Shown one piece after another: positions 1 to 9,630 of a stretch of DNA of 64,000 nt. A program made the position numbers and the translations under genes. The stretch is from contig SJOL01010039.1 of the NCBI GenBank assembly GCA_004794785.1, forward strand, positions 872,638 through 936,637, in the 5' to 3' direction. The stretch comes from Opisthorchis felineus (taxonomy: Eukaryota; Platyhelminthes; Trematoda; Opisthorchiida; Opisthorchiidae). Position 1 is the stretch's first letter. Every line of letters begins with the position of its first letter. The notes under the pieces are model-generated. The model was not told the DNA's origin. It did no database searches and saw only the letters and a program-made list of their open reading frames with translations.

Positions 1-1410
1 TCTTCATTTAGATCGTTGCGATACACTTGTTCACATCCGGCTGCGACTTCCCGATCCAGTTCCTTTTCTGGTGGCACACACTCAGGAGAGCACATTTCTG
101 AGCTGGACATAACCGACAGAGTCGTACTATTTTCACTAATCTGGTTGTTTGTAGCCACGGCCCTAGCCTCAACAGGCGTGGAGTTATTCTTCTTGAGTAC
201 GATCTGCCGTTTTATATTGCTCTCACTTACACATCTGGAAGTCGTCGGCGATTCTTGTTCTGATTTCAAGTCAAGAAGTACATAACCAGGAAGACAACTT
301 TGTACTCTTTCTGATCTGTGCATGGTCAGGTCATTCTCGCCCTGTCCGGGAACATGTATAACTTGACTGATATGTGATAGATTGTCCATCACCTTCCCAT
401 CCTTCTGTGTCCTGCCTTTCTGATTAATGCTCATCCTAGGCTTACCACTCCACAACCTGGGGAGAGGATCACCGACTGATGGACTTTTCAAACTGGTTGG
501 TTGAAACATGCTTTGTTCGGACATCGGTCTGATTGGCTCTTCATTTAGATCGTTGCGATACACTTGTTCACATCCGGCTGCGACTTCCCGATCCAGTTCC
601 TTTTCTGGTGGCACACACTCAGGAGAGCACATTTCTGAGCTGGACATAACCGACAGAGTCGTACTATTTTCACTAATCTGGTTGTTTGTAGCCACGGCCC
701 TAGCCTCAACAGGCGTGGAGTTATTCTTCTTGAGTACGATCTGCCGTTTTATATTGCTCTCACTTACACATCTGGAAGTCGTCGGCGATTCTTGTTCTGA
801 TTTCAAGTCAAGAAGTACATAACCAGGAAGACAACTTTGTACTCTTTCTGATCTGTGCATGGTCAGGTCATTCTCGCCCTGTCCGGGAACATGTATAACT
901 TGACTGATATGTGATAGATTGTCCATCACCTTCCCATCCTTCTGTGTCCTGCCTTTCTGATTAATGCTCATCCTAGGCTTACCACTCCACAACCTGGGGA
1001 GAGGATCACCGACTGATGGACTTTTCAAACTGGTTGGTTGAAACATGCTTTGTTCGGACATCGGTCTGATTGGCTCTTCATTTAGATCGTTGCGATACAC
1101 TTGTTCACATCCGGCTACGACTTCCCGATCCAGTTCCTTTTCTGGTGGCACACACTCAGGAGAGCACATTTCTGAGCTGGACATAACCGACAGAGTCGTA
1201 CTATTTTCACTAATCTGGTTGTTTGTAGCCACGGCCCTAACCTCAACAGGCGTGGAGTTATTCTTCTTGAGTACGATCTGCCGTTTTATATTTCTCTCAC
1301 TTACACATCTGGAAGTCGTCGGCGATTCTTGTTCTGATTTCAAGTCAAGAAGTACATAACCAGGAAGACAACTTTGTACTCTTTCTGATCTGTGCATGGT
1401 CAGGTCATTC
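1..1410. repeat. Tandem array of 537-bp units inside the coding frame
   Basis: The period is exactly 537 bp (179 codons): a marker sequence begins at 307, 844 and 1381. The copy at 1-507 is identical by eye to 538-1044. The copy ending near 1410 differs from the middle one at 1117, 1240 and 1293. The array continues off the left edge. Beyond 1410 a diverged further copy can be followed to about 1520 at protein level. Confidence 0.95.
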
Positions 1411-2096
1411 TCGCCATATCCTGGAATTTTTATACCTTGTTTGGTACGTAACAAATCGTTCTTCGGTTTTTTATCCTTCCGCATTCGATCCTTATGACCA
1501 ATATGTGGCGTAGGTTTTAGATTTTCCAATTTGGCATCCACATGCCGTAATTTATATATGGAAGAGCAGCTAGTTGATCGTGTTATCTCTCTTTGACAAC
1601 CATTTTTTGGAGTTGTCATGGCTCCGCTTCCTGATTTGGTATTAGGTAACCCTTTAGCGGGAACAAAACCGCGCGATCTTTTCAAACCGACCATGACCGG
1701 AAGGTCAGTTATACGTCCCATAACTTTTTCGTAAGATTCCCCTTGTGGTAGATCGTTTGCAGAACGACTCCCCGAGTACGTTATCGTTCCACCGGTTTCT
1801 TTCAAGCACTTTACAGACTTCCGTTTCGGCCTACTACACTGTGACCTCCAAGCAGGGGAACAACTTGCAGATCTTTTCGAAGTTGACATAGTCGGGAGTC
1901 TGGTGCTGCTTTCCGTATTATTTGTATATAGGCGTGTGCTTGCCATGTACGGCAACGTACTAATGTGCGCTGCATGAGTGACAGTCTCGCTGTGGCTGAA
2001 ATTAGATCCTTGGCTAACAGGTCGCGCCCTGCTTGATTCTGATCGTTCATCAGGATGTGCTTTATTTGATTGTGAGACTTCCCAAGCGTTCAACAT
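1..2096 (-). CDS. Partial gene: tandem-repeat protein, 3' end beyond the window
   Basis: Reading the minus strand in the frame whose codons occupy plus positions 3k to 3k+2, I find no stop from 2153 down to 1. That is almost 700 codons and the frame is still open at the edge. The first in-frame stop upstream is at 2156-2154. The first ATG is at 2096-2094, and a possible splice acceptor (GGACAG) lies just before it, so the exon may instead start by splicing. Residues 1 to about 230 are Ser/Thr/Arg/Lys-rich and unique (start MLNAWEVSQSNKAHPDERSE). From about residue 230 come at least 2.6 copies of a 179-residue unit holding motifs such as GENDLTMHRSERVQS and CSPECVPPEKELDRE. I see no signal peptide or membrane segment, and composition suggests a disordered protein. 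I do not recognise the family. The length of the frame and its preservation through the repeats argue that it is coding. Confidence 0.7.
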   Translation of the reverse strand, partial: MLNAWEVSQSNKAHPDERSESSRARPVSQGSNFSHSETVTHAAHISTLPYMASTRLYTNNTESSTRLPTMSTSKRSASCSPAWRSQCSRPKRKSVKCLKETGGTITYSGSRSANDLPQGESYEKVMGRITDLPVMVGLKRSRGFVPAKGLPNTKSGSGAMTTPKNGCQREITRSTSCSSIYKLRHVDAKLENLKPTPHIGHKDRMRKDKKPKNDLLRTKQGIKIPGYGENDLTMHRSERVQSCLPGYVLLDLKSEQESPTTSRCVSERNIKRQIVLKKNNSTPVEVRAVATNNQISENSTTLSVMSSSEMCSPECVPPEKELDREVVAGCEQVYRNDLNEEPIRPMSEQSMFQPTSLKSPSVGDPLPRLWSGKPRMSINQKGRTQKDGKVMDNLSHISQVIHVPGQGENDLTMHRSERVQSCLPGYVLLDLKSEQESPTTSRCVSESNIKRQIVLKKNNSTPVEARAVATNNQISENSTTLSVMSSSEMCSPECVPPEKELDREVAAGCEQVYRNDLNEEPIRPMSEQSMFQPTSLKSPSVGDPLPRLWSGKPRMSINQKGRTQKDGKVMDNLSHISQVIHVPGQGENDLTMHRSERVQSCLPGYVLLDLKSEQESPTTSRCVSESNIKRQIVLKKNNSTPVEARAVATNNQISENSTTLSVMSSSEMCSPECVPPEKELDREVAAGCEQVYRNDLNE

Positions 2097-2608
2097 TTCT
2101 GTCCATTTACGTTTGTGTATTGGTAAGCAGGACTTTTGAAAATAATACTTATCTTATCGATTGGCACGTGACCCCACGGCAAAACCATAGAACGGCAGCC
2201 CACCAATTGGAGTCTATCCACTTTTCCAGCACACCTGTAATTTTGCGGTCATTATACGTTGCAGAAAAATTTCAATTAAGCTTGACGATTTCATGCAACA
2301 ATGGGAAATCAAATGCACCAGTTTCTCAACCTACGGCCAATGTATGTATTCCCCTTATGCAAAACAGTATCGTTACGAAAATTACTCTGAATCCGCTCCC
2401 CAATTATCATTAAATGGTGTCACTTCCGTGTTCCTTCTGAGGCGCAAACCACTTTTAGCCTTTCTCAATTTTGTACCAAAACGATCCCACTCGGCCTGAT
2501 ATTGCATTCGTTACAGCACCAGTGAGATGAACGATGTGGTTCATGGTTCGCTGGATCACCCAAGTAAAACTGGGTAGTATATGAATTCCGGTTTTAAATC
2601 AGACTCAG
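2097..2608. other. Spacer without supported feature
   Basis: Short overlapping plus-strand ORFs occur here (2033-2413, 2293-2499), with no recognisable motif. I see nothing else. Confidence 0.5.
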
Positions 2609-4132
2609 TTAAGTCAATTCACTACGAATAATAGGCCCATGTCGTTTCCATATCAATGACCCCACCTGGACTCTGTAAATCACCTGACCGATTTTTTTGA
2701 GGATGACTCAAACTGTCCATCTCCGGTGCCCGGGGCGATAGTCCCTCACAAGCACACGGTTTCCAGACCGGAATGTTGGCTTCCCTCCTGTCGGTGTTGA
2801 TGAGCATAAGTTTTCGATCGGCAGTGTTGAAAGATGCAAGCGATCGATCCAGCCTATGCCCAGGAGATTAAGCTCACAAGCAGCAAGATAGACAGTACCA
2901 CAATCACTGTGGCCTGCTATCTCCATCTCACAATCGGATTCACCAAGTAGCTGAAGCTTGCCACCTGAAGCATTTCTGGCAGTGTTCATTGTTTGTCTGA
3001 GTTTCGGTGATCCGATCTTTCTCCATGTGCGCCGGGAAACAATCGTAATATCGGAAGCCGTATCGAGCTGCAATCGAACCGTGCTTCTGTTTGCTCTGAT
3101 TGTGACATACTTGCGACCAGCATCGATCTGGTTATCAAATGTAGCAAGTATTGCGTTAAAACGGGGTTCTGGCTGGCTCCGTCTGCTTCGTGACCTCCGG
3201 GTTTGGCTGCGTCTCTGGCTAGCTTTCCGCGTCCGGCACTGGTTTTCCTTGTGCCCACGTCGATTGCACACTGAACATTTGTGCTTTTTATACGAACACA
3301 ATCGCACAAAATGCCATTCGCAGCGTTGCCAGCATGCTGAAGGGGGCTTTGCTCCGTTCAAATTTTTCACCACGGGAGGTCGCCTCGATGTCGTCTTGGC
3401 AATGTTGAAAGCAGGATTGGATAAGGGTCTCTCCAACATGGCCGTGTCGTGTTTAAGGTTCAAAAGGCGCTGGCACTCATGGGTAATGGACTGCAGCGTT
3501 ATCTCGGGAGTTTGTTCAATCGTGTTAAATAGTGTCGCTCTGATATCACTGTCTGAATGCGACTGAAGACCACATATGAAAATAAGACACTTGAACTGGT
3601 CTTCGGTCATAGTAGATAACTTGAATTGTTCGCATTCAAGGTTGACTCTACCGGCATAAGTGATATAGTCTTCGGAATCCTTTTTCACCAGTTTCATACA
3701 TTGGTAGCGGATATTAAACAAAGACGAACGCTCAGCGAAAATTACTGAGAGTTGCTGAACGGTTTTATCAAAACCGAGATCTCGCGTGTTCTTAGGCAGG
3801 ATAAAGTTGGAATACCGTGTGTGTTCCGTTGTGCCAAGCTTTCTGAGCAATAAGCGTACTCTCTAGGCATCATCTTTGTGCTTCAGTTCGACTCTGAAGA
3901 TATCTTCGTAACGTCTGAACCACGAATCGAAGGTTAGGCCGGTATCAGGGTCATAATGGAACTCCATGATGCTGTTGGCGATCGAGTCGACTGAATGTGT
4001 ATCTGGAGAGGAATTTGGTGGTTGAATTTTGAGTTGCTGCGTCAAAGTTTCCACCAAACGTAATTGCGCCGCTTCAAACTGATTTTGTTGTTGCAGCAGA
4101 ATTTCTTTCAACGCTTCAGCAGTTATTGTCAT
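2609..4132 (-). mobile_element. Degenerate, internally deleted Ty3/Gypsy gag-pol remnant
   Basis: One minus-strand frame runs from ATG 4132-4130 to TAA 2611-2609, broken by TAG at 3865-3863 and TGA at 2710-2708. The N-terminus (DSWFRRYEDIFRVELKHKDD) and the following segment (ILPKNTRDLGF, LFNIRYQCMKLVK) match the Gag type common in flatworm Gypsy elements. A CCHC zinc knuckle follows (CSVCNRRGHKENQC). Next is a retropepsin-like aspartic protease with the active-site tract LDTASDITIV. Right after the protease end (LLGIGWIDRL) the frame enters the integrase C-terminal signature (GNRVLVRDYRPGHRRW), and after the TGA it reads IGQVIYRVQVGSLIWKRH. Reverse transcriptase, RNase H and the integrase core are missing, so a deletion joined protease to the integrase tail. 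No LTRs were recognised. The copy is not autonomous. Confidence 0.85.
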
Positions 4133-5399
4133 GATTCCGTGGGTTCGGGCGTCGCCAATCTCTTATCTGACTGCTAACCCGGCGCCAGTGCCTAGTGCCG
4201 GAAAAAGACTCACCGAAGGGAACACAACAGTCTTATTCCGAACAAGCGAGTACAAAAGCGTGAGTGCGAAAATACAACGGCCTCAAGCTATTTTACTGGA
4301 GGTACACCGTCTGACCTTGATCCAATGCTGGCTTACGCTGTCTGGCTTTGATACAAGGCTGTGACGCGCTGCATATTGAGGGGGCGTCGTCTGTCTGGTC
4401 AGCATCTAGCGGAGTTGAGGGTCTCAGTAGATTTCGGACATTCAGTGGTTACTGTCAGGAATCTGACCTTCCTGATATAACCTGGGTTGTATTGATATGT
4501 AGTGCTGACCATAACTTGATGGTACAAAACCTCGATCCCAATGAGGTTTGGGTACAAGTTGCTGGTTGAATACGTGGGCTAATAGCTGCCACATGAGAAG
4601 CCAAATCAGAAATCACCAGTAGATGCACTGGATTTCTCCGGAGCAAACCGGCCACACCAGAGGAATTAAGGTTGGCACCGTTACAAAATTAACCTGTTTG
4701 AATCGTCCATCACAGACTATGTAGCTTTCCAAATTATTGAACCGACCTCAACAGAACCGACAAACGAACCTACCAGCAGAAACTCACTACCAAATTTCCC
4801 GAAAACCCCAGTGGTTAGAAGTTAAATGCTGAGTTCGGCCGCGGAAAACAGACAAGGGTATCGTTTCCGCTCCATCGGAAGCTGAGAACGTCCTCAGGAA
4901 ATATTACGTCGCAATTTTTCACCAGGTTGGAGCCGATATATGGTTCGAATTGAGCGTACACGATCACCTGGGTACTGTCCTTTGTGAGCTAGAAAAAGTC
5001 TGAATGGAGCTGAGAACCCCGAGAACTAAAGGCTCTGGAGATTAGCAATCATTACCCGACAATGTTGGTGAAATTACCGTGGCCGTTGGTAGAATGGTCT
5101 CAACAAATTTTGATCACGGAACCATTCTGATGATTTGGTAATGCAATAATCACACCAATATCAAAAGCAGGAAGCCATTCCAGCCCAGAAAACTGTAGAC
5201 CAATGGCTTTTCCTTCTGTTTTGTCAAGGATAATAGAATCTCTAATGACTGATGAACTCACAAAGCATTATGATGCGGAATGCAACCATTGCAACATGAC
5301 CCTCGCCGCGTACACTGGTGTACGGCCAACAAAATGCTCACGAAGGACTCATGGAAAATGACTATAGACGGCGACTCTGGAGTAGATATTAACTATTTA
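4133..5399. other. Non-coding stretch, no supported feature
   Basis: Only short ORFs (4131-4364, 4348-4569) without recognisable motifs. The part next to 4132 may be untranslated leader of the Gypsy remnant, but I see no LTR boundary. Confidence 0.4.
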
Positions 5400-6485
5400 T
5401 AGTTATCTATATCTGTCGATGGTACTGACCATGGAATCTGACTCCAGAAGCCGTAGCAGAATGGAACGAATTCGACCCTCTTGGAATAAATACATGGCCC
5501 CCTTCAACATCGAAACCTGCTCGTCCAAGCAGATGGCGTTCTTTCCAATTCGATTTCCTTTAGTTGTGGAGTTTCATTTCTAGGACATCACCTTTTCCTA
5601 GTTTTCATGAACGACCTGCTAATAAATAAAATCTTATATCCTCATGTTCGCAAAGAATGCCATCAGGTGGTGATAGATTCGGACAGCCGAAAATAGTAAC
5701 CTTTTACAGGTGGATCTAGATGGATCTTTGATCAGTGAAAAGCTGACTACCTTACAATGCTTGAAAATGTGCCGTGCAGTCCTTGTGTCATCCACAAATT
5801 CATCCCTTCATGTTTGGAGATGAAGAACGCGATCTCGAAGTCGTAGTACAAGGAGATTTTGACTATTCTTCAAACTGTGCCCGGGGGACTGCTATCAACA
5901 ATGACGATCTGGGTCTCGAACCCATCGCTAAACGAGATCAGAACTTCGCGAAATACACTCATTCCCCTCGAGATCAGAACCACAAAGACAAGCTATTAAG
6001 TTATTCCGAGGCAAACATAGTGTGAATTACAAAACCAGACACCCATATCACTTTCCAGGAAGTCTCACCGAGTGGGGCAGGAATGTCTTGTTATTTTAAC
6101 AGACTTTAAAATATGCCAATTACCCATGTCATTCAGTGCATGTGTTCATAAATACACATCATCTCCAAGGCAACTACATCAATTTACCATTCTAGCACCG
6201 TCATCTTGACAGTTGAAAACGCACTTTCCCCTGCATGTTTGCATTTATTGAAGCGCTCTCCTGGATGACATTTCTAATTATACTGAGCAAGAAACTGGAC
6301 CTGTTTTTGACTCAGTGAAGTTTATCTCTGAGTAAAGGCACTATACTGTTTCCATAACTTTCCTTCACTGATTTCATTCTATCTTGTACCGTTCCAAATG
6401 ATGGGCTACATAAGTAAGTGGTGTCAGTCTTCCCAAACTACACTAGGACATTGTGATACAATGAAAATCACCCGATAGGAAGCCT
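5400..6485 (+). mobile_element. Degraded CR1/Jockey-like non-LTR retroelement (RT remnant and 3' end)
   Basis: Translating 5500-5640 in shifting frames gives RNLLVQADGVLSNS, a decayed SGVPQGSVLG-type segment, then GHHLFLVFMNDLL. This is the conserved reverse-transcriptase block just after the catalytic YxDD region boundary in CR1/Jockey-type elements (usual form GPLLFLVFINDL). Many stops and frame shifts follow. From about 6020 the sequence aligns with 51070-51660, including a fragment resembling the common WNSLPDDI terminus (here SPGDDISN) and about 200 bp of shared 3' sequence. This supports one old element ending near 6485. Not functional. Confidence 0.6.
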
Positions 6486-7379
6486 GAATTACTCTGACAG
6501 AGATCGGAAGACGTCCCAAGGGAGTCGCTGCCTCTAGCATGAAACCTGAAGCAGTGTCTTCCCAAAAATTTTATGGATTTGTCTTATTTAAAAAATGTCA
6601 GATGTAAACAATTGATTCGTCAATAGGGGACAATGTAATGCAGCAGCTGCTTAGCAAAACTCAGATCTATGACGTACTTATCAAAGCTTGGTAGGATACA
6701 AAGATGACAGTTACAGGTAAACATCAATACAGAAACCTAAATAAGGATAGTTAAAGACGGTTTCTCCGTGCGAATGCAAAAACATTGTATTTTCTGACAC
6801 AGCTCTGCTCGGCCTCAAAAAAGCCAAGCGAATCCGGACCTATTGGAAAGGCGGTCGTATTATGGGGGGGACACGGTTCTAACATTCCTACTGTTGTGCA
6901 CAACCAAACGGTTTTATCATAGAGGGATTCGTCACAGAATAGGTCGGTGAATGAAACTAAGGCTGAATTATCGAATCGATTATCACAGAGGCGCTTAACG
7001 AAGTCTGAATTTCTGATGTGCTGTCGGACGGTTGCGTATTTCATAACCCAATAGGAAATTGAAAAACAACATAAATGTGTTGCACCTGTCCACGGATAAG
7101 TAAGGTGATAGTTTGCAACAGCAGAAAAAGCGTTCCTGAATAGGTTCAACGCATTTTCGATTGAATGTATCGGTCCTCAAATGTCACAGGACAAGCATAA
7201 AAACGTCTCAGTTCACCCGCCCCTAAAGCACATGCTGTCAGCAGATGTTCGCATTCGCAACAGTGTTCAGCAGTCCCCAAATTTCACCATTGCGGCTTAT
7301 TTCTTACCTTGACAGGTTTGGACTTGAATGTGTGACCAGGTACTGCCCTGTTCATCAGCCTTCCTCCAGGTGACCGAAT
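6486..7379. other. Unassigned repeat-like sequence with a 132-codon minus ORF
   Basis: The minus ORF 7149-6751 has no known domain. Its segment KTVWLCTTVG resembles NTAVWLCMTVG in the minus ORF 31344-31129, which suggests a dispersed repeat rather than a gene. Confidence 0.3.
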
Positions 7380-7600
7380 CTCACAAGTAGGGCACATGTA
7401 AAAACCAGTTGAGATACCAGTGGATAGTTGCGCGATTTGTTGAATTTGTTCGCACCACTCTCGTTTGAACAGTCCTCAGCATTTCCTAGCCAGTTAGCCC
7501 AGTGTGTCCACACCGAAAGGGGTAACCAGTGGACTTGCCGGGTTTTTAACTCCGGATATCTGACATGAGAGGGGAGCGTGCTACTTCAACAGCAGCGCAT
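7380..7600 (-). repeat. tRNA-derived SINE, family C (minus)
   Basis: Read on the minus strand, 7600-7440 gives a tRNA-like head (GCGCTGCTGTTGAAGTAG..., then CCGGAGTTAAAAACCCGGC as the box B arm) and ends with a tail close to ACTGTTCAAACGAGAG. The same head and tail are found at 18820-19060 and 38740-38960. The hammerhead part is not recognisable in this copy. Confidence 0.55.
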
Positions 7601-8080
7601 TCTGTCTGGTTTCACCTGAATTATTACGTTTAAAATTTGCACGTTGGAGTTCCCGCATTTGAATCTTTTCAGATTCGTTGACCATCCTAAACACGCAAAA
7701 CTGTTCCAAAGAGCTCTCTACCCTATGGGCTATCCAAAGTCCCTATGAAACTATTGATTAGTTGTGATATCTTGCGCAGCAGTTGGGTTGAAAAAATGAC
7801 GTAGTGGATAATTCAATATGAGATTCTGTTCATATATGCAAATAGAAAAAAGTTTTCCAGGTTGCAAAGTGAACCAGGTACGCGTAGATCGATGCAAAAT
7901 GGCAGCAACGCGGTCCGCCTTTGTCCGTCGAACACATAGAGGGCTAGTGAGTTCGGTATAGCACTTCGATTGTCCCCATAACGGGAAGATCTGCCAACCA
8001 TGAGTGTGGGAACGGTAATGGTGGCGCACCTGACATCCAGGCGTGAAGCGCAGCCAAAACAGCGCCAACTGCTAATCTAA
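7601..8080. other. No supported feature
   Basis: Overlapping short minus ORFs (8068-7751, 8001-7813) show no motif. Confidence 0.4.
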
Positions 8081-8720
8081 TCGACCAGGCAGAGGTGAAT
8101 AATACTGGCGTTCTGAGTTGTCACGATCGGAGTGATAAACCACCCACTCATTGCAAAACCCAGCGTAATCACAATAACTCATTGTGGACTACCCATCAAT
8201 CGACGTCAATATTAGACAACCTCGAACAATCAATGATTCAGAAAAAAGCAAAAACTGGCAATGGAGTTCTGCACTATCCCAACAGAGTTGAAGGTTGCAC
8301 AAAGAATGAACCTGGTGAACGACTTGTCTGAAGCGTCTGGGGTTTTCCACAGATCTTTTACCTCAGTTCCTCCAGTTATCAACCGTGAAATACAGATAAA
8401 AAGTTAATGTGTCATCGGTGACTTCAAAACCTTGAACAGCATGCGACGACTGATTCGCAGCTGACTCGTATGAACAATATTCCCAGAAATCGCTGATCAG
8501 CGAAATGAGACGTTTACATAAGGTTTTAGCATTCGCTGGTTCCAATTCTGTTGAATTTACCGTTTCAGAATGGCAAACTTGGTAACCCGCTCACCTGGCC
8601 TGAAGAAACTTTTGTGTCAAACCGAAGGGTTGCCCAGCTACAAAAAACACCGAATGTTTGGCAAACCCTTCTGAAAAGATGACTTCTCAATCGGTTCCAA
8701 ACCTTTCCCAGTCGGTCAAA
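8081..8720. repeat. Old dispersed repeat shared with 59700-60540
   Basis: Segments such as GAAACTTTTGTGTCAAAC (near 8605) and GAAGCTTTTGTGTCAAAA (near 60403) sit in alignable contexts over several hundred bases. The plus ORF 8095-8331 (ending NEPGERLV) may be a decayed element ORF; I do not recognise its family. Confidence 0.4.
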
Positions 8721-9529
8721 GTTTGTTCAGACTAAGACAAAACTCATCATTTCCTGGGACTCCTTCCTAGGTATGGCTCAGTAGGTTGCTGGCTTTCAAG
8801 GTGATGTGTATTATGCATTTTTTTTAAAAACATCTTGATCACACTGTCATCGAGAATCTCGACTTTTTAGTTGTCTCACAATGTTCTCGTCGGTTTTCAG
8901 AGAAACAACGGATTTGGTGGTCTGTGCATTTGTGCGAATCTTTTGCAAGTCACTTGATATTAGTACGCTGATTTTTTCATATCTCTGTATTTGTGTATTC
9001 TCACTGGTGTGTCAAAAGAAGTTTGCGGCGTTTGAGGTTTTGTGGTCTACAGTTCAGTTTTCAGGTGGAATTCTTTTCAAGATGTGGCCAAAATTTATCC
9101 GAATTCGACATGCTGAGATGTTACTTTCTTTTCAGTGAAATTTTCCAAATGAACCTGACCAGATGGCACACCTTCAGTCGACGTTGTTAAGCTGCGAAGT
9201 CCATCATACTCGACTATTTGACGTTTGCGTTCGACTATGGTTTGTTCGCTGTACAGTGGTTCCTTATTCGGATAGTACCAAGGAATAAACGTATGTCAAT
9301 GTTTTTCATGATGGTGATGATGAACTACGGTGCTTTCACACACAAGCAGTGCGACTTTTCTACATAGAACTACTAAATTTAATCTGATATCGTCGGTTTA
9401 CTTTGTTGTTTTGACGCTATTACTGTACCAACACTCGTGAAATTTCCTTTTAAAAGAAGCTGTATAATCCTTGAAAATCTTTCCTGATTCGCAGTGCCAC
9501 AGTGGTGGAATACATTTTTCCAGTTGAGG
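8721..9529. other. No supported feature
   Basis: Plus ORFs 8881-9138 and 8993-9190 have no recognisable domain. Composition is AT-rich. Confidence 0.4.
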
Positions 9530-9630
9530 GTTTTGTAGAATTTACATTCACATCACTCTCGTTTGAACAGTTCTCCTTTCCTCCTGCCGAATTTCCCCTG
9601 GTGAGTCCACACAAAAAACTGAAACTGTTC
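9530..9630 (-). repeat. SINE family C, 3' tail fragment
   Basis: The minus strand reads GGACTCACCAGGGGAAATTC and then an ACTGTTCAAACGAGAGTGATG-like tail, matching the ends of the copies at 18820-19060 and 38740-38960. Confidence 0.6.

Noticed and set aside
16..1359. Three plus-strand ORFs of 89-104 codons in the tandem repeat
   Set aside because: They are antisense shadows of the long minus-strand frame and end in every unit; the minus frame is open throughout.
508..1410. CRISPR-like array
   Set aside because: Unit is 537 bp, without spacers, coding and in a eukaryotic context.
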